Below are positions 36,967 to 50,146 of a stretch of 64,000 nt of DNA, piece after piece. Location of the stretch: NCBI GenBank assembly GCA_009823395.1, contig CM020503.1, forward strand, positions 664,501-728,500. Reading direction: 5' to 3'. Below the pieces are notes generated by a model. It saw only the letters and a program-made list of their open reading frames with translations. It was not told the DNA's origin and did not search any database. The position numbers were made by a program, and so were the translations under genes. The number at the start of each line of letters is the position of its first letter. Within the stretch, counting starts at the first letter, position 1. This DNA comes from Thamnaconus septentrionalis. Taxonomy: Eukaryota > Chordata > Actinopteri > Tetraodontiformes > Monacanthidae.

Positions 36967-38402
36967 ACTGCTTCACTTTAAAAATCTCCTCAGCTCTTCT
37001 TCTTTCGTCTCTATTCTTCACTCCTCTTTCTCTCTCTCCCAGATCCATGTTTCATTTAACACTTGACCCAATTTTAGCCGCTCTACTTTGGTAGGGGTGG
37101 CTGAACGCTACATGATAACATTGTAGCGTTTTGTGTGTACCGCTGCCTATTCTGCCTCATTGGAATTAGATTCATTCAAAATCACAGAAACTTTTATAAT
37201 GACACACATTGCATTAAAGCTGTTCTTTTTAAATCATGCACATGTATTACTTTAAATAACATTTTGCAAACAGTCTGCCCTTGAATTGGGTGTAATTCAG
37301 GTGACATTTCCTGCATTTTAAAAAAGATGTATGTTTTAGTTGTTGTGTCTGGATGAGGCCAACAATGAAGACCAAAGCACACATAAAACATCTGCATGAT
37401 ATTTCAAAATGAGGGATTTAAACATGAGAATGTTGCCAACTTTCAAAGCTGCCAGCACTGTGTAACAAGGCTTTTATGGAAAGTGTTGGCATGTATTTGC
37501 CTATTAGTCTTGGCAAAGGGGAAGTGCTAATATCGTAGTTTTAGACTTTTGGTTTATATTCAGGAACAGGTTGGACTCAGGCATGCAAACACTCACAAAC
37601 AAACACGTCCTGCTGCCGCTGATACAGAAGCATCGCACACACATAATCCAGTAATGTAATGAAGACCCCCCCTCCCGTCCCCCCACTCCCACTGGATCCT
37701 CAGACTTCGATAATGTGTCATTTCAGGTGTTGGTTGTCGTGACCTGAGGCCTTTGAAGGTGTGCGGCTCTCTAACGAGGGCCTTTGATGGCGGGAGGTAA
37801 TGTGACGCGATGGAGCAGCAGCCGAGTCGTTCTCTGTGCGGTGGCAACCTTTTATTCGCCGTATCTTTAAACCGCGCCGGGGCCTTTGTTCCTGTTGCAT
37901 CAGTAACAGCCTCCTGTCGCCGCTTTTATCAGTCGCGGGACGCGTCTGTGACGTTTGATTTCAAACGGGACAAAACGGCTTCGTAAGATTGGAGGACCAA
38001 AGACGACTAGACTGGTGTTGACTCTGTTTCAAAGGCGCAATATGTGATGTCATTTTTGCTAACAAAGTGAGTGCTGATCCTCCACTGTGCAAAGGAGGAC
38101 ATAAGAGAAGTGAGGACACCATCACCACCGCAACTCAGTGGACAACAGTGCAGTCGGAGGGCCTCCCTTGTGTTGTTTTACTACCCCGTAAATAACGATT
38201 TGAGCTGAAAACGAATCTCTCGAACAGACTGAAAAGACTCCTCAGTCGGAACATCAGGAGGTTCCTTGTCATGTGATCACTGTCATGCTGCCCATTTTGG
38301 TCCTGATGGGTGTCTGAACTCTGTTCTTCTCTGTTGCCTTTGCCTCTCAGCTCAACAGACGGACAAACAGTCAGTGTCCCGATAACCCAGAACTCTCTCG
38401 GC

Positions 38403-38408
<6 letters not shown>
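36967..38408. other. Intron 2 sequence, nothing recognised
   Basis: Unique sequence with no supportable gene. Confidence 0.4.
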
Positions 38409-38483
<75 letters not shown>

Positions 38484-38690
38484 CCGCGGAGTCCGTATTT
38501 ATGAGCGAGCGTGTGGTCCTATAAAGCAGACGGGACAATGTGCTGACACGTGGTGTTTTCTGCTGATTCACTTCCCCAAAATACACACCGAGGGCTGAAA
38601 ACGTAGCAGGACACAGCCAGAGTCAGGAGTGTGTGTGTGGGTGTGTGTGTGTGTGTAGGTGTGTGCGTGTGTGTGTGTGTGTGTGTGTGC
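38409..38690. repeat. (CA)n then (TG)n arrays
   Basis: A pure CA array at 38409-38481 and an interrupted TG array at about 38629-38690, complementary to each other across about 150 bp. Confidence 0.95.
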
Positions 38691-39394
38691 CCACCCGCCC
38701 TGCTCAGCGCTCACCAATCACCGTCCACAGTGAAGTGATAAAAATTATGCAAAAAAAAACCAAACGATCATTGTCTCCTTATCCTCCTTTCACCCGCCTC
38801 TAGGTGGCGCTGTGCGGACACTGAGAATCTTGCTCTTTGCTGATACACTTTGTTGGTTGGACTCCACTCATTGTAAAGCAAATTTACAATACATCCAACG
38901 TCGACAGCTGAAGCTGTCTTTGTGCCTGGGTTCTCTGATGGAGGCTGATTCATCTGCTGCTGCTGCTGCAGCGCCGTCGTTTTGTCCTCGTAGAAGCTGA
39001 AGCCTTGGAATACAGCGCGGTGGCATCCTTCACCTCTGCCGACGGAGGAATCACAGAAAATGCCCACATTCCACTTCAGCCAAGTGAACCTGTCATAAAG
39101 ACTGTGAGAAGTGGTTCACTCAGTTCATTTTTTCCAGAAAAGTTAGTTCAGAAAAGTTTTCCAGGTTCTTAATGCGCGTCGTGACACGGAGGAAGCGCAG
39201 AGGAAACGGCGAGCTGCAGCCGCTGCTCCCTCGGCCAATCAGCGGCCCCGCTGAGCGGCGGCCAACCTGAGCCGCTCATTAGACGGATGTCTGGAACAAT
39301 CGGTCACGAGCTGCCAGCAGCGGCAGACCTGAGCGCCGTCTCACAAGTGGAAACCAGTCAGACCAGTTCATGTCAGTGAGCCGCGGAGAGAGAA

Positions 39395-39480
39395 GAAGTA
39401 GAAGAAGAAGAAGACGGAGAAGAAGAAGAAGGAGTACAAGAAGGAGGAGGAGGGAAATGAGGAGGAGAAGGTGAAGGAGT
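39395..39480. repeat. GAA/GGA purine tract
   Basis: AGAAGAAGAAG and AGGAGGAGG units form a purine-rich stretch of about 85 bp. Confidence 0.9.
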
Positions 39481-39567
39481 CCAGTGCTCTTTAAGCTTCT
39501 ATTAATTTTTTTGAATTTATTGTTGGTTAATTTATCACTCCTGCACCTCCTACTTTTATATCGTTTC

Positions 39568-39582
39568 ATGCACACACGCGCG

Positions 39583-39643
<61 letters not shown>

Positions 39644-39664
39644 GCACTCATGCACACACACACG
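39568..39664. repeat. Alternating purine-pyrimidine CA/CG tract
   Basis: A continuous alternating tract combining CACACGCGCGTGCGCGCACA with a long CA array. It is a strong Z-DNA candidate. Confidence 0.9.
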
Positions 39665-39819
39665 CCTCCTAAAAGATATTTAATCATAAAGGCCATAGAG
39701 CCATAGCGGGTGATAAATATCGGCCAAGTGATTATTAACCCGAGCTGTTTAGCCTGTTACCATGGTGACGCTTCGCTCTCATTGGTATGGAGGAGGAGAG
39801 CTAGTGGGTGGAATTGGAA

Positions 39820-39820
<1 letters not shown>

Positions 39821-39890
<70 letters not shown>
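39821..39890. repeat. (TG)n microsatellite
   Basis: A TG array of about 70 bp interrupted once by GCACG. Confidence 0.97.
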
Positions 39891-39891
<1 letters not shown>

Positions 39892-40212
39892 ATTAAACAA
39901 GGATGCAAACATGTAGAGGCATAAATGCGATTAAAAAGTCTCTCCTCCTCCGTGTCCTGTGCTCTAATAATTTGTGGCAGGTCGGTGTCAAATGACGTTG
40001 GAATAAAAGTGGCTTCACTAGCTGTGTTATGTGGGAAAATCATATACTTTTTCCCAAAATGATTTTCTGAGAATTTGCTTCGCCATCCATTTCGCACAAT
40101 ATTGACTTTCTTTTTTCATTGTCATACCAACAGTGAGTGATTGATGGTCTGCCTTCTTGGAAGTTGGAGGTAGGAAACCAACACTGGCTACGGTGCAGCT
40201 TTAGTCTGCTGG

Positions 40213-40690
40213 AGAAAAGGAAGGTTTAGGTTTAGGTTTATTATAGCCATTTCAACAGTAAAGTAGACAGGAATGTTCTTTGGTATGCTCACAAGTTTCA
40301 CAAGTTAATGACAACACAATATAACCAGACAGTGAGCCAGAAGGCAGAGAGTAAGGACACTGAGCACAGAGGAAGCACGTGGTTTGCAGAGGAAAAGGTC
40401 AAAGAGAGGGAGTTCAGGATATGAAGTAAACAGTAAAGTGCTTAGTGCAAATTCAGGTGGCGACTAGCTTGTGGATAGGTGCTGTCCTAAAGAGTGATGT
40501 TTTACATGTAATGCTACTGTACCTTCTCCCCAGTGGTAAGAGTGTGAAGATGGTGTGCTGGATGGGAGGAGTCAGAGATGATGTTCATGTCTGTGATTGA
40601 TGAGGGATTGTATTGTGTTGTCTTTGAAAGTGTCGCTCAGTGTGGACACACTTCTTATGCAGAACCTGGAGAGAAACCTTCAGATTTTAC
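40213..40690. mobile_element. Suspected retroelement-type remnant
   Basis: The block from GGTTTAGGTTTATTATAGCC through TACCTTCTCCCCAGTGG and GCTGGATGGGAGGAGTC is like a repeat I recall from fish genomes. It is non-coding here and no ends are visible. A similar phrase (CAGCCTGATGGCTGTAGG) occurs near 61817. Confidence 0.3.
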
Positions 40691-41895
40691 CTGGAGCTCA
40701 AGTTTAGTCAGCAACTAGTTACTAGTGTCTCTCGGTGGTGTGTTGCCATCACGTGACTGGTTCCCTGACTGACTTTGTGGTGCAATGTCAGTCCTGTGAG
40801 TTTTGTTGGAGTCATGCTTGCAGACACACTGAAGCACGTCGTCCGCTGAGTCCTCCTGCCCTTCCTCCACTCTGCCCGTCCTTCCTCTCTTCCTATTGTT
40901 GCCTTCCTTTTGTTAACTCGCTGTTGTGTCTAGAGTAAAGTGGATTTCCAGATGATCAATTTGATATTTTGTGACAGGAATGCGGATGGAGCCGACTGGG
41001 AGAGGTCCGAGCTTGCACCCGTGCGCGCGTGAGCGTGCGACAGCGCCGGGTCTCCACTGTAACAGATGCTGTGAGAGCCTCTCGCTCCGTTAAAAGAATC
41101 AATTCCTCTTCTGAAAGGTCAACAATAATTGCGAAAAACCTGCGGAGGCATGAAGGCTTAATGAATGCTCACAGAGCTCCGTAACACACGCCGGCTATTA
41201 TACATCACGCTAGCCCAAGCAACAACACCCCCCACCACAACCTGTCATCCAGCTGAAGGGATAATAGCAAGTTTAGAGCATTTACATTTAGTAATTTAAA
41301 AAAAAAAAAAAAAAAAAGTAATGATAATAACTTGATGATGTGACGCCGGACCAAAAGCGAGGCTGTTTGCACAACACAGTCTGCAGCCACAGCAGCGTAG
41401 CGTAACTTAGCATGAATCACATGCTCATCTGCTGAAAAAAAATGAAAGGAGTCTCTCCTTTGCAGAGGAGTGGTAGAGCTGTCCTGCTCAGGCTGCTGCG
41501 CGTCAAGCTCTGGGTTGGTGGCAGGTGTGTTGTTGAAGTGGTGCGCCATTGGAAGGGGAAAGATAGAGCGAAGGATCAACGCAGCAGAGTCACTGCTGCA
41601 GGCTCTGGACAGTTTGACTCCACTCTTCATTCCAGGGCTGCTCTTAATGAACTGAAATGAAACAATTCCTTTGTTTTTCTGCCTTGGGGTTTTGAGATTT
41701 AAGGAACACTCTGGTTGTTGCTTCCGTTTTGACTTATTGTTTTGTGCAAGAAATCCAATATTAATGGTGATGGTCTCTGTTCCTAACAACCAGTTTAGTG
41801 ACAACAAGACGTGGCTGTGCTCACGCCCCATCTTTCACTTTGTGAGGAGTGCCGTTGTCTTTCAGTGTGATCTGGTAATGAATCTCTCAAGGACA

Positions 41896-41898
<3 letters not shown>
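40691..41898. other. Intron 2 sequence, nothing recognised
   Basis: Unique sequence with an A-run at about 41299-41317 and no supportable gene. Confidence 0.4.
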
Positions 41899-42319
<421 letters not shown>

Positions 42320-42324
<5 letters not shown>

Positions 42325-43329
42325 CCCCAACAGCTAGGGCTCCCCCTAGAGGCTGCCCAAAGTATAGCTCACAAGCTGGATCGTTTCACTGAAGTGGATC
42401 AACTCTGCTAACAAGTGAGAGTGGAGTGGGCGGAGACTATACTGAGGCTCCACCCTGGAGTAACATCTATGAGAAGCTGGTGAGTTTCCACCGCCCTGGA
42501 GAGGCAGCTGCCATCTCTGTTTTTGGTGACGTCACAGCCTCAGTTGGACCGGAGCAGTGAGATTATTTGTTGCAATGAAACGATCTAAATGACAATCCAA
42601 CATGACAAGTTGAAAGTTATTTTCCATTGTGATGGCACTAATGATCTTGCCACTCTGCTCCCGGATTGTTTCCTTGTTCTGCCCTCGTTCCTTGCTTTCA
42701 TTCCAACTAGGGCAGGAAGAGTTGTCACTGAGAAATAGGAAGTTAGGTGCATTTTATCTCCACACGTCAAGCAATGACATCTCATTTTGTGATAAAAGCC
42801 ACATTTCTTGCCCTTGAAATCCTCATAAGTAGCATCACTTACTGTTTACTTAAAATAGCAGAGAAAAACTTTGCTTGTCTCATTTTTTCCACCTTATAAT
42901 TTATGAGGCGTTTGGCAGAAGTGGCACATCTAATATTGAGTTGATTATTAATTATGGACCAGGCCTGGAGGCTGTGGGTCTGCAGATCAGAACAGCCGGT
43001 CCCTTGCTTTTGCCGGGAGAGCGTTGCTATAAAAACACGTGTTCGGATCCGCACCGACCTGTGTTTACAGCTGCGGAGGGAAGGGCTGGCGGGAGGAGCG
43101 GCGCGGGGTGTGACCTTGACGCCCCCAGGGCGCCGCCCTGGTGGCTGCCGCTGATCCCGCGCAGCACCTCAATTAGCCTCCACGCATCGGAAGAGAGCGT
43201 GTGTATCTGTTGGAGACAGAGAGGTCACAGGCACGGAGCTGTGCTTTGGTAATGAAGAGAGTGAGAGAAGCGAGGGGACGGCGGAGGGGAAGAGCGAAGA
43301 TTAAAGCTTGGAATGACAGCAGAATGGAA
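42320..43329. other. Intron 2 sequence, nothing recognised
   Basis: Unique sequence, GC-rich at about 43000-43170. No supportable gene. Confidence 0.4.
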
Positions 43330-44310
43330 GGATGGTAGGAACGGAGGGAGTGAGGGAGGAAGAGGAGGGAGGAAAGGAGGAAGGAAATCTGTTGAGGACA
43401 AATGGTATGAAGAAGAGGGAGGGAAAGGAGAGAAGGACGGAAGGAAGTGAAGGAGGGAGAGGAGCGGACGGAAGGAAGCGAAGGAGGAAAGGAGAGGACG
43501 GAAGGAAGCGAAGGAGGGAAAGGTGAGGATGGAAGGAAGTGAAGGAGGAAAGGAGAGGACGGAAGGAAGCAAAGGAGGGAAAGGTGAGGACGGAAGGAAG
43601 CAAAGGAGGGAAAGGTGAAGACGGAAGGAAGTGAAGGAGGATGGAAGGAGAGGACGAAAGGAAGTGAAACAAGGAAAGGTGAGGACGAAGGAAAGTGAAG
43701 GTCGAAAGGAGAAGAAGGAAAAAAGTGAAGGAGGGAAAGGAGAGGCTTGAAGGAAGTGGGAGGGAAAGGAGAGGATGAAGGGAGGGAAATGGAAAGGAGA
43801 GGATGAAGGGAGGGAAGGAGGGAAAGGAGAGGATGAAGGGAGGAAAGGAGGAAAGGAGAGGATGAAGGTAGGGAAAATGGAATGGAGAGGATGAAGGGAG
43901 GGAAGGAGGAAAAGGAGAGGATGAAGGAAGTGAAGATGGAAAGGAGAGGACAAAGGAAGTGAAGGAGGAAAGGAGAGGATGAAGCGAGGGAAGGAGGGAA
44001 TGGAGAGGATGAAGGGAGGGAAAGAGGGAAAGGAGAGGATGAAGGGAGGGAAGAAGGGAAAGGAGAGGATGAAGGAAGTGAAGATGGAAAGGAGAGGACA
44101 AAGGAAGTGAAGGAGGAAAGGAGAGGGCAAAGGAAGTGAAGGAGGAAAGGAGAGGGCAAAGGAAGTGAAGGAGGAAAGGAGAGGGCAAAGGAAGTGAAGG
44201 AGGAAAGGAGAGGGCAAAGGAAGTGAAGGAGGAAAGGAGAGGGCAAAGGAAGTGAAGGAGGAAAGGAGAGGGCAAAGGAAGTGAAGGAGGAAAGGAGAGG
44301 ACGAAGGAGT
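43330..44310. repeat. Polypurine minisatellite, 29-bp unit
   Basis: About 980 bp of tandem repeats, almost all purine on the + strand. The right end (about 44095-44300) has at least six near-perfect 29-bp copies of AGGAAGTGAAGGAGGAAAGG plus AGAGGGCAA. Units to the left are degenerate. All three minus-strand frames are open for about 330-357 codons because a pyrimidine strand cannot form stop codons; these are not genes. Confidence 0.97.
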
Positions 44311-44594
44311 CTCCTCGTCGCTGCTTTATGTTCTTTCTCCCTAATGGTAGCAATAACTGCTCAGTATCAGTTAACCAATTCTTTGTCTGTCTTCAGAGTG
44401 CGACAGAGACACCAGACGTCCTCCTCCAGGTCGTTACGAGGCATAAAGGACAAACCATCACCAGTGCCATGGGCACATTTACCCATAATCCTCCAACAAG
44501 TCTTTCAGCCATTATCCTGTCATCCACTGACAACAGTGTCTCCGTGCAGATGGCCTTCGCTTCGATTAGCCCAATCACACAATGGCCTTTACAC

Positions 44595-44664
44595 ACGCAC
44601 ACACTTACACCCACCCACACACACACACACACACACTGACACGCGTGCGCACACACACACACAG
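44595..44664. repeat. (CA)n microsatellite with interruptions
   Basis: CA dinucleotides with CCCACC and GCGTGCG interruptions. Confidence 0.9.
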
Positions 44665-44669
44665 CCACA

Positions 44670-45390
44670 GCACACCTTCCCATAACTTCAGAATGGCTAA
44701 CTGTCGTGGTAAATAGGTGCGAATGCTTGGTTTGCCGCCGCGGTGACGGAAGATGGGTGGATGTTTCGGCCGTGTTGTTCAGTTGGAGCGCTGCTTCTCC
44801 TCCGGGGGAAAGTCTCCGACACCACGGTGTGAATTGATTCGTCTGGGGAAAATAAAAGCACCTATCTAACTAGACAATCATTCAGGCAACTCAGTGCATT
44901 TTCTTCAAAACAGTGTACTGCTCTTTGCTGAGCTACCAATAGGTGCTCATCAGCATTGCTCTAATGTCTTGCGGAGAGGCAGTGAACAGGGTTGGGTCAG
45001 TTTAGGCACCTTGGAAGTTGGATTATTCAGTCATATCCAACTACTTCATCAGACGGGGCCCCTCCAGGCGGAACTTGTTGTTGGATTTTTGACAGTTCTT
45101 AGTCTGTCCCTGAGGGCTGTGCATTGCATCAGCCACCTGGTCAGTTTTTGTGGCATTAAAAAGTAGAGCATGACTCATTTGTAATGGAGAATTATCATTG
45201 GCCCAACATCGTCAACCAGGGAGGGGTCGCACCGTATGTCACCTCACAGTCATTTTGGCTGATAGCAGATGGCCATGAAGGAAGAAGAGCTTTAAATTGC
45301 TGGAGTTTTTTTTTTATTGTATTTATTTCAAAAAAGACAAAAATATTTTGTAGCTGATGAAAGTTTAATTTTTAACGATTTTATCTTACA
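44670..45390. other. Intron 2 sequence, nothing recognised
   Basis: Unique sequence with no supportable feature. Confidence 0.4.
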
Positions 45391-45990
45391 AAAAAAATCC
45401 GCACACGTGGCCAACTTGCAAACTTTTATTGCGACGTTTCGGTCATAGATCTTTTTCAAGCAAATGTTTGTGCCAACACAGGAGGCCATCTTAAAAAGGA
45501 GTGGCTGTGTGACACCAACCAATCGCTTTCTCACACATATGAGCTTCAATCAAATCATTAACAATATCCAAATATAGTCAGTGAAATATTTTGCAAATTC
45601 TTCGCCATTCTTGTAATTTGTAATTTGTAATTTCTTATTGTGATTGTATCTATATTATATTATGCATTGTATCTGTCGTATTCGTCTCAACTTTTGAGTG
45701 TGACCATTAGCCATTACCTTTTATTAGGACCTAATGTATCCAGTCACGACAGCTCAGTATTGATTGTATATATTCATATTTGTTTGTTGATGCTGTTTCT
45801 ACTGACTATATTTGGATATTGTTAATGATTTGATATTTAAGCTCTCATATGTGTGAGAAAGCGATTGGTTGGTGTCACACAGCCACTCCTTTTTAAGATG
45901 GTCTCCTGTGTTGGCACAAACATTTGCTTGAAAAAGGTCTGACCGAAACGTCGCAATAAAAGTTTGCAAGTTGGCCACGTGTGCGGGATT
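45391..45990. mobile_element. Foldback element with ~190-bp inverted arms
   Basis: The left arm (45391-45582) and right arm (45801-45990) are near-identical reverse complements with only small indels and substitutions. Both include GCACACGTGGCCAACTTGCA, the GACCGAAACGTCGCAATAAA block and CCAACCAATCGCTTTCTCAC. The loop is about 218 bp of AT-rich sequence (45583-45800). There is no coding capacity and no obvious target duplication. The GACCGAAACGTCGCAATAAA motif recurs in vertebrate genomes in my recollection, but I cannot name the family. Confidence 0.85.
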
Positions 45991-47895
45991 TCGTTTTTGT
46001 CAGTTCGGACTTTATTGTCACCCTCCAACGCACCGGCCGTGTCTATAGATGTGCGAGGATTTTTGCCTCTTTAACAATTATATCTTAAAATTGTTATATT
46101 TGAATCTCTCTCTTGCCTCCTTGAAGAGAAGCAACCTTCTTATCTCCATTTACCAACACCAGCTTTACGCCTCTCAAGTTGCCCCCTTGTGGCCACTTCT
46201 GGTATACTATCTGAATGCGTGACGGCAAATGGAAACAAATATTTTCAATGAATACTGAAGAAAAGCAGATGTTCAGAGTGGCGAGGAGCCAGTGAGTCCC
46301 CCCAAAGTTTCCTGTTGATTTAAAATTCTTCTCAGTCTGCCTAAACACCAGGCTTCCTCTCCAAAGCTCCTTCCGCTTGCTTTTGTCTCACTGTGGACAA
46401 GATAACACTGCTAATGGCTCCTCCAAATTTTTCATATGACTTGATGGAAGTTCAGTCATTTGAAACTGAGAGTGAAATAGAACCCTCTCATCTTTTCCAG
46501 GCGCGGGAAGGAAATCGACAGCCACCACTCGGGTAATGTTATCTTTCTGTCCGGGAATGATTTAAATTTGCTCTTCTTTCTACAGGGACATTTTTTTGTC
46601 AGGCTCTGACGGTGATCGATGTCTCCTGAGGAAGGTTTTGTATCTACTAATTTGCAGTCGTACACCTGAATGAATTTCTTTTAACAGGAATGTGTTTTTA
46701 TTCTTTATCTGCCGCCAAGTGGTTTGTTCAAGATCATTTTTTTTTTATTGGTGTTTTATTCTTTTTTTTAAATTTGGAAATGCCACTTCACGATTAAGCC
46801 CCTGTTAAAATCTAGATCTCCTGTTTTTTTTAATTCATTTATTTAATAAAGTGCATCGTCAGAGCAGGTGTAGAACACCTTGATCCACCTACAGAAAGTA
46901 GCGGCTAGGATCTGGCCGACGCCCGAGCCTGAGCATCGGCGTCACCATCACGTCCCCCTCGGTGTCAGCGGGACTGAAGGCTGAAGGGCGGCCGAGCTAA
47001 TTCAGGCCCAAACCCGGATCAGACCCGAAGCACCTGAGCAGAATAATTGCTTGCGTTCGGGTAATGAGGCGAGAGGAAAGGGGACTTAGCCCCCTACAAA
47101 TGCTTCGCCGGGGACAAAATGCAGACAGCGTCGCGGCGACGGCGCAGACAGTGAAACCGGTCGCTGTGAAAAGAGGAGCTCGACCTCTGATGGAGTTTGA
47201 ATTCTAATACTCTTCCTCCACTTTTTGCCGCAAAGCAGCCTGCAGTGGTTTTAATTTTGGGAAGCGGGCGGCAGGAAGTGACTGCGAGAACAAAGGGAAC
47301 GCAAATAGGTTCTGTTTGCATCCTAAAATGGTATCCCTGCTAATCTCTTTCCAGGAAGCTGTTGTAGACAACGTTGTAACTTCCTCTACCCGATCTTCCT
47401 CTCTGTCCTTTTCCCCCTTCCGCCTCCTCATCTGGAAAGAAAGCCGATTGGTTGTGGAATCCGCTGAGACTTGTGAACGCCGTCCATTGGGAGGTTCTAT
47501 CCTAGATTTCAGAGTTGAGCGATCAAGCCGTCAGACCGGGTTGGTGATGGAAATGTACATAACACAAATCCTATTGGCTGAGCTTGTTGCGCCTCGTAAT
47601 CCAAGAGAGCCAAATACTGAAAATCCATGCGTGGAAATAATCAGTGACTGCATGAAGAGACTTGAATCACGCAGGAGAGGACAATAGGACTACGGGACAC
47701 CTGCCTTTGACTGCGGCGCCCCCCGGTTGCCTGGAGGACAGCTGTAATTAGTGGACTTCTATGTGAATGAGTGTCTACTCCCTCATAGGCCTTCAGTATA
47801 GATTCACACGCACATATAATCCATGAGATTCGTGCTACAACCAATCCTCTGCATTGGATTAGGTTCTTCCCGTGTCGTTCCCAACATGGACGTGC
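45991..47895. other. Intron 2 sequence, nothing recognised
   Basis: Unique sequence. An open frame of 123 codons at 47316-47687 has no recognisable domain. Confidence 0.4.
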
Positions 47896-47903
47896 ACACA
47901 CAT

Positions 47904-47942
<39 letters not shown>
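47896..47942. repeat. (CA)n microsatellite
   Basis: A CA array of about 47 bp. A related TG/CG tract is at about 48040-48080. Confidence 0.95.
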
Positions 47943-47946
<4 letters not shown>

Positions 47947-50048
47947 TGGAGTAGGTTTTATTCGACTCAGGAGAGCTGTTTGATAAAGTAATTATCTGAT
48001 TCCTGCTCTCACCTGATACCGCTGGAGAGAGCATATTCTGCGTGTGTGCGTGTGTGCGCGCGCATGTGTGTGTGTGTGCTTTTTGGGGCTGTGTGCACTG
48101 CCATCGCTGCGGCTCACACCTCATCACTCGCCTGAATCTGATGTCTGAATAGAGTCACTCGACTTCTCAGCCCTCCGGCACAGCTTTTAAAGTGTGATTT
48201 ATTTATGATGATTTCTGGAGTTATTGTTTAATTATCTGTCACATGTAGTCTTCACTTGAGATTTGACACACTTACCTGTGCGCGCAGCGATTAAAACTGG
48301 AGCTTTCAGGTTGGCCATAATAAACCTCTCAGTCGGCCTCTGCTGGATTTGGTTTATTTGACTTCAGATTTATTGTTTCCTCATAATTCCCCGGTGTTCC
48401 TGCATCGTGTTTGCCGGCTGTTGGCTGATCAAACTGAAGCAACCAAGCTGCTCTTGAGGCGCAACAACAGAAACAATAATACAACTGAACACAGATTCAG
48501 TCTGTCATCGCTGTCTACTTCATCTGTTCTCTGAACCAAAAAAAAGCCTTTAAACGCACACAGTATGAATGTAGATACATCTCTTCATCCTCTTCCTGTC
48601 TTGATGGAGTCGGAGAGAATGGTGACGCTGAGGGTTGTTCCTTGAGCCTCGGTGGAGGACGTCCTCTTTGAACCTCTTAGTTGTCTTGAAGGTAGCAGAG
48701 AGTTTATCAGGTTGTTGCTCCTGGAGATGTTGTTCAAGGATGGACAGAGGAAGATGAACTGATACTGATAGTGTCTAACCAAATGTTACAAGCACTGTTG
48801 GCCACTAGCTGGATTTCCAATTACCTTAGAAATGCGCAAAACCTAATTAGAGTAATAAAAAAAACTGGTAACGGAAACACCTGAATTTCAAAAAAGCTCT
48901 TCAATGTTGTTTGAGAAGTTCTTCGGCTCTTAGACATAGAATAGAAATATATTGTAAAAGTCAATAGCCTCTCGCTTCTGTAGTCACTGGCTCCCAAGAG
49001 CAAGAGAATGTTTTTGTATAACAAGAGGTGCAACAGCTTTGCACAGATCATTACCGTACCAGCACCCAACAGGTTTTGAGCGTCCATCTTTCCTCTAGCA
49101 GAGTCTCGCAAATGAGATTTCAGGAGAATTGCAAGGCTCGTACAAAACACCTTCAATGAAAATGCGGACAAATGGCAGTAGCACTTTCAATTTGCAGCAA
49201 ACTGTAATAGAAACTGGCTTCTGTCTGATGTCTTGGGACTGTTTGATGGAAGTCTCAACGCTAAAAAAATGTTTTGTATGACACTGTTTAAATCATCTCC
49301 GTGGAGGGACGTCCAACGGACAGACACTCTGGGTCCAGGTTGGGGTCTCTGTGTGTGTGTGCTGGTGATGGGGATTGTGGGAAATGAATCGTTTCCTGGG
49401 TGAACTCAGGTGTCGTGTGAGGGGATTCTTCGGGGGCATCCACGCGTGCTGCGGTGGAGAGCGTCGACGTGGGAGCGCCATCCGAAGGTTGCTAACTCTC
49501 ATTTGTATTCTCAAAGTGCTCAGACGCTCCCGACTGCGCCCGCATGCTAATGACTCCCGTCCACGGAGGTCCTGGGAGGCCGCGGAGCAAAACTAACGGC
49601 GCTCGGCCGTGAATCCGTGCCGAGAAATTCTCATTACAGCACAGATACATGTTTATCTTCGGACTAAGGGAGCAGGGAAGTGTGTCAGTCTCCTCTGAAA
49701 GGGGCTTTGATTAATTTCACTGTTGTCTGTGTTCGCTGCCACTTTCGGGGATTTGCTGTTAAGTAAATTTAAATACACTCGGCTTAGTTGGCGCCTGTTC
49801 ACGCTCCTCTTTAAGCTTTCTAATGGGATTTCAGAGTTCACGCTGGAGTGAAGTGTTTCCATAAGGAGGCCGTGGCTCCGTTTACACACCTCGGTGAAGT
49901 CACGCTTTTTCTGCCGACTCAGCCTCAGATGCCGTCGCTAATAACCGATGGCGCGTCGCCGTGGTTCCAGCGGCGTGCATGTACATGCAGCTTGTTTTAA
50001 AACAGAACAAGCAGCAGAAAAGGATGCTGGTTAAGTGTGAATGACCTG
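47943..50048. other. Intron 2 sequence, nothing recognised
   Basis: Unique sequence with a short alternating TG/CG tract and no supportable gene. Confidence 0.4.
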
Positions 50049-50146
50049 GTTGTGGATGTTGTCACTCACCCATCCACAACTCCTCACATCCCGGTAGTGG
50101 ATGCCGTCAACCACATTGTGATTGCCCTTTGCAACATCACAATGTG
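50049..50146. other. Two perfect hairpins in tandem
   Basis: Hairpin 1: GTTGTGGATG (50049-50058) with CATCCACAAC (50071-50080). Hairpin 2: CACATTGTGAT (50112-50122) with ATCACAATGTG (50136-50146), extendable inward with TTGC/GCAA. A GTGGATG..GTCA motif occurs in each half. Each is too short for a typical microRNA precursor. Confidence 0.6.

Noticed and set aside
43173..44353. Three overlapping minus-strand frames of 330-357 codons rich in Pro, Ser, Leu and Phe
   Set aside because: The minus strand of this minisatellite is nearly pure pyrimidine, so TAA, TAG and TGA cannot occur and all three frames stay open. The translations are simple repeats.
47316..47687. 123-codon + strand frame of mixed composition
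   Set aside because: No recognisable domain, no splice or promoter context, and a length that occurs by chance in 64 kb.
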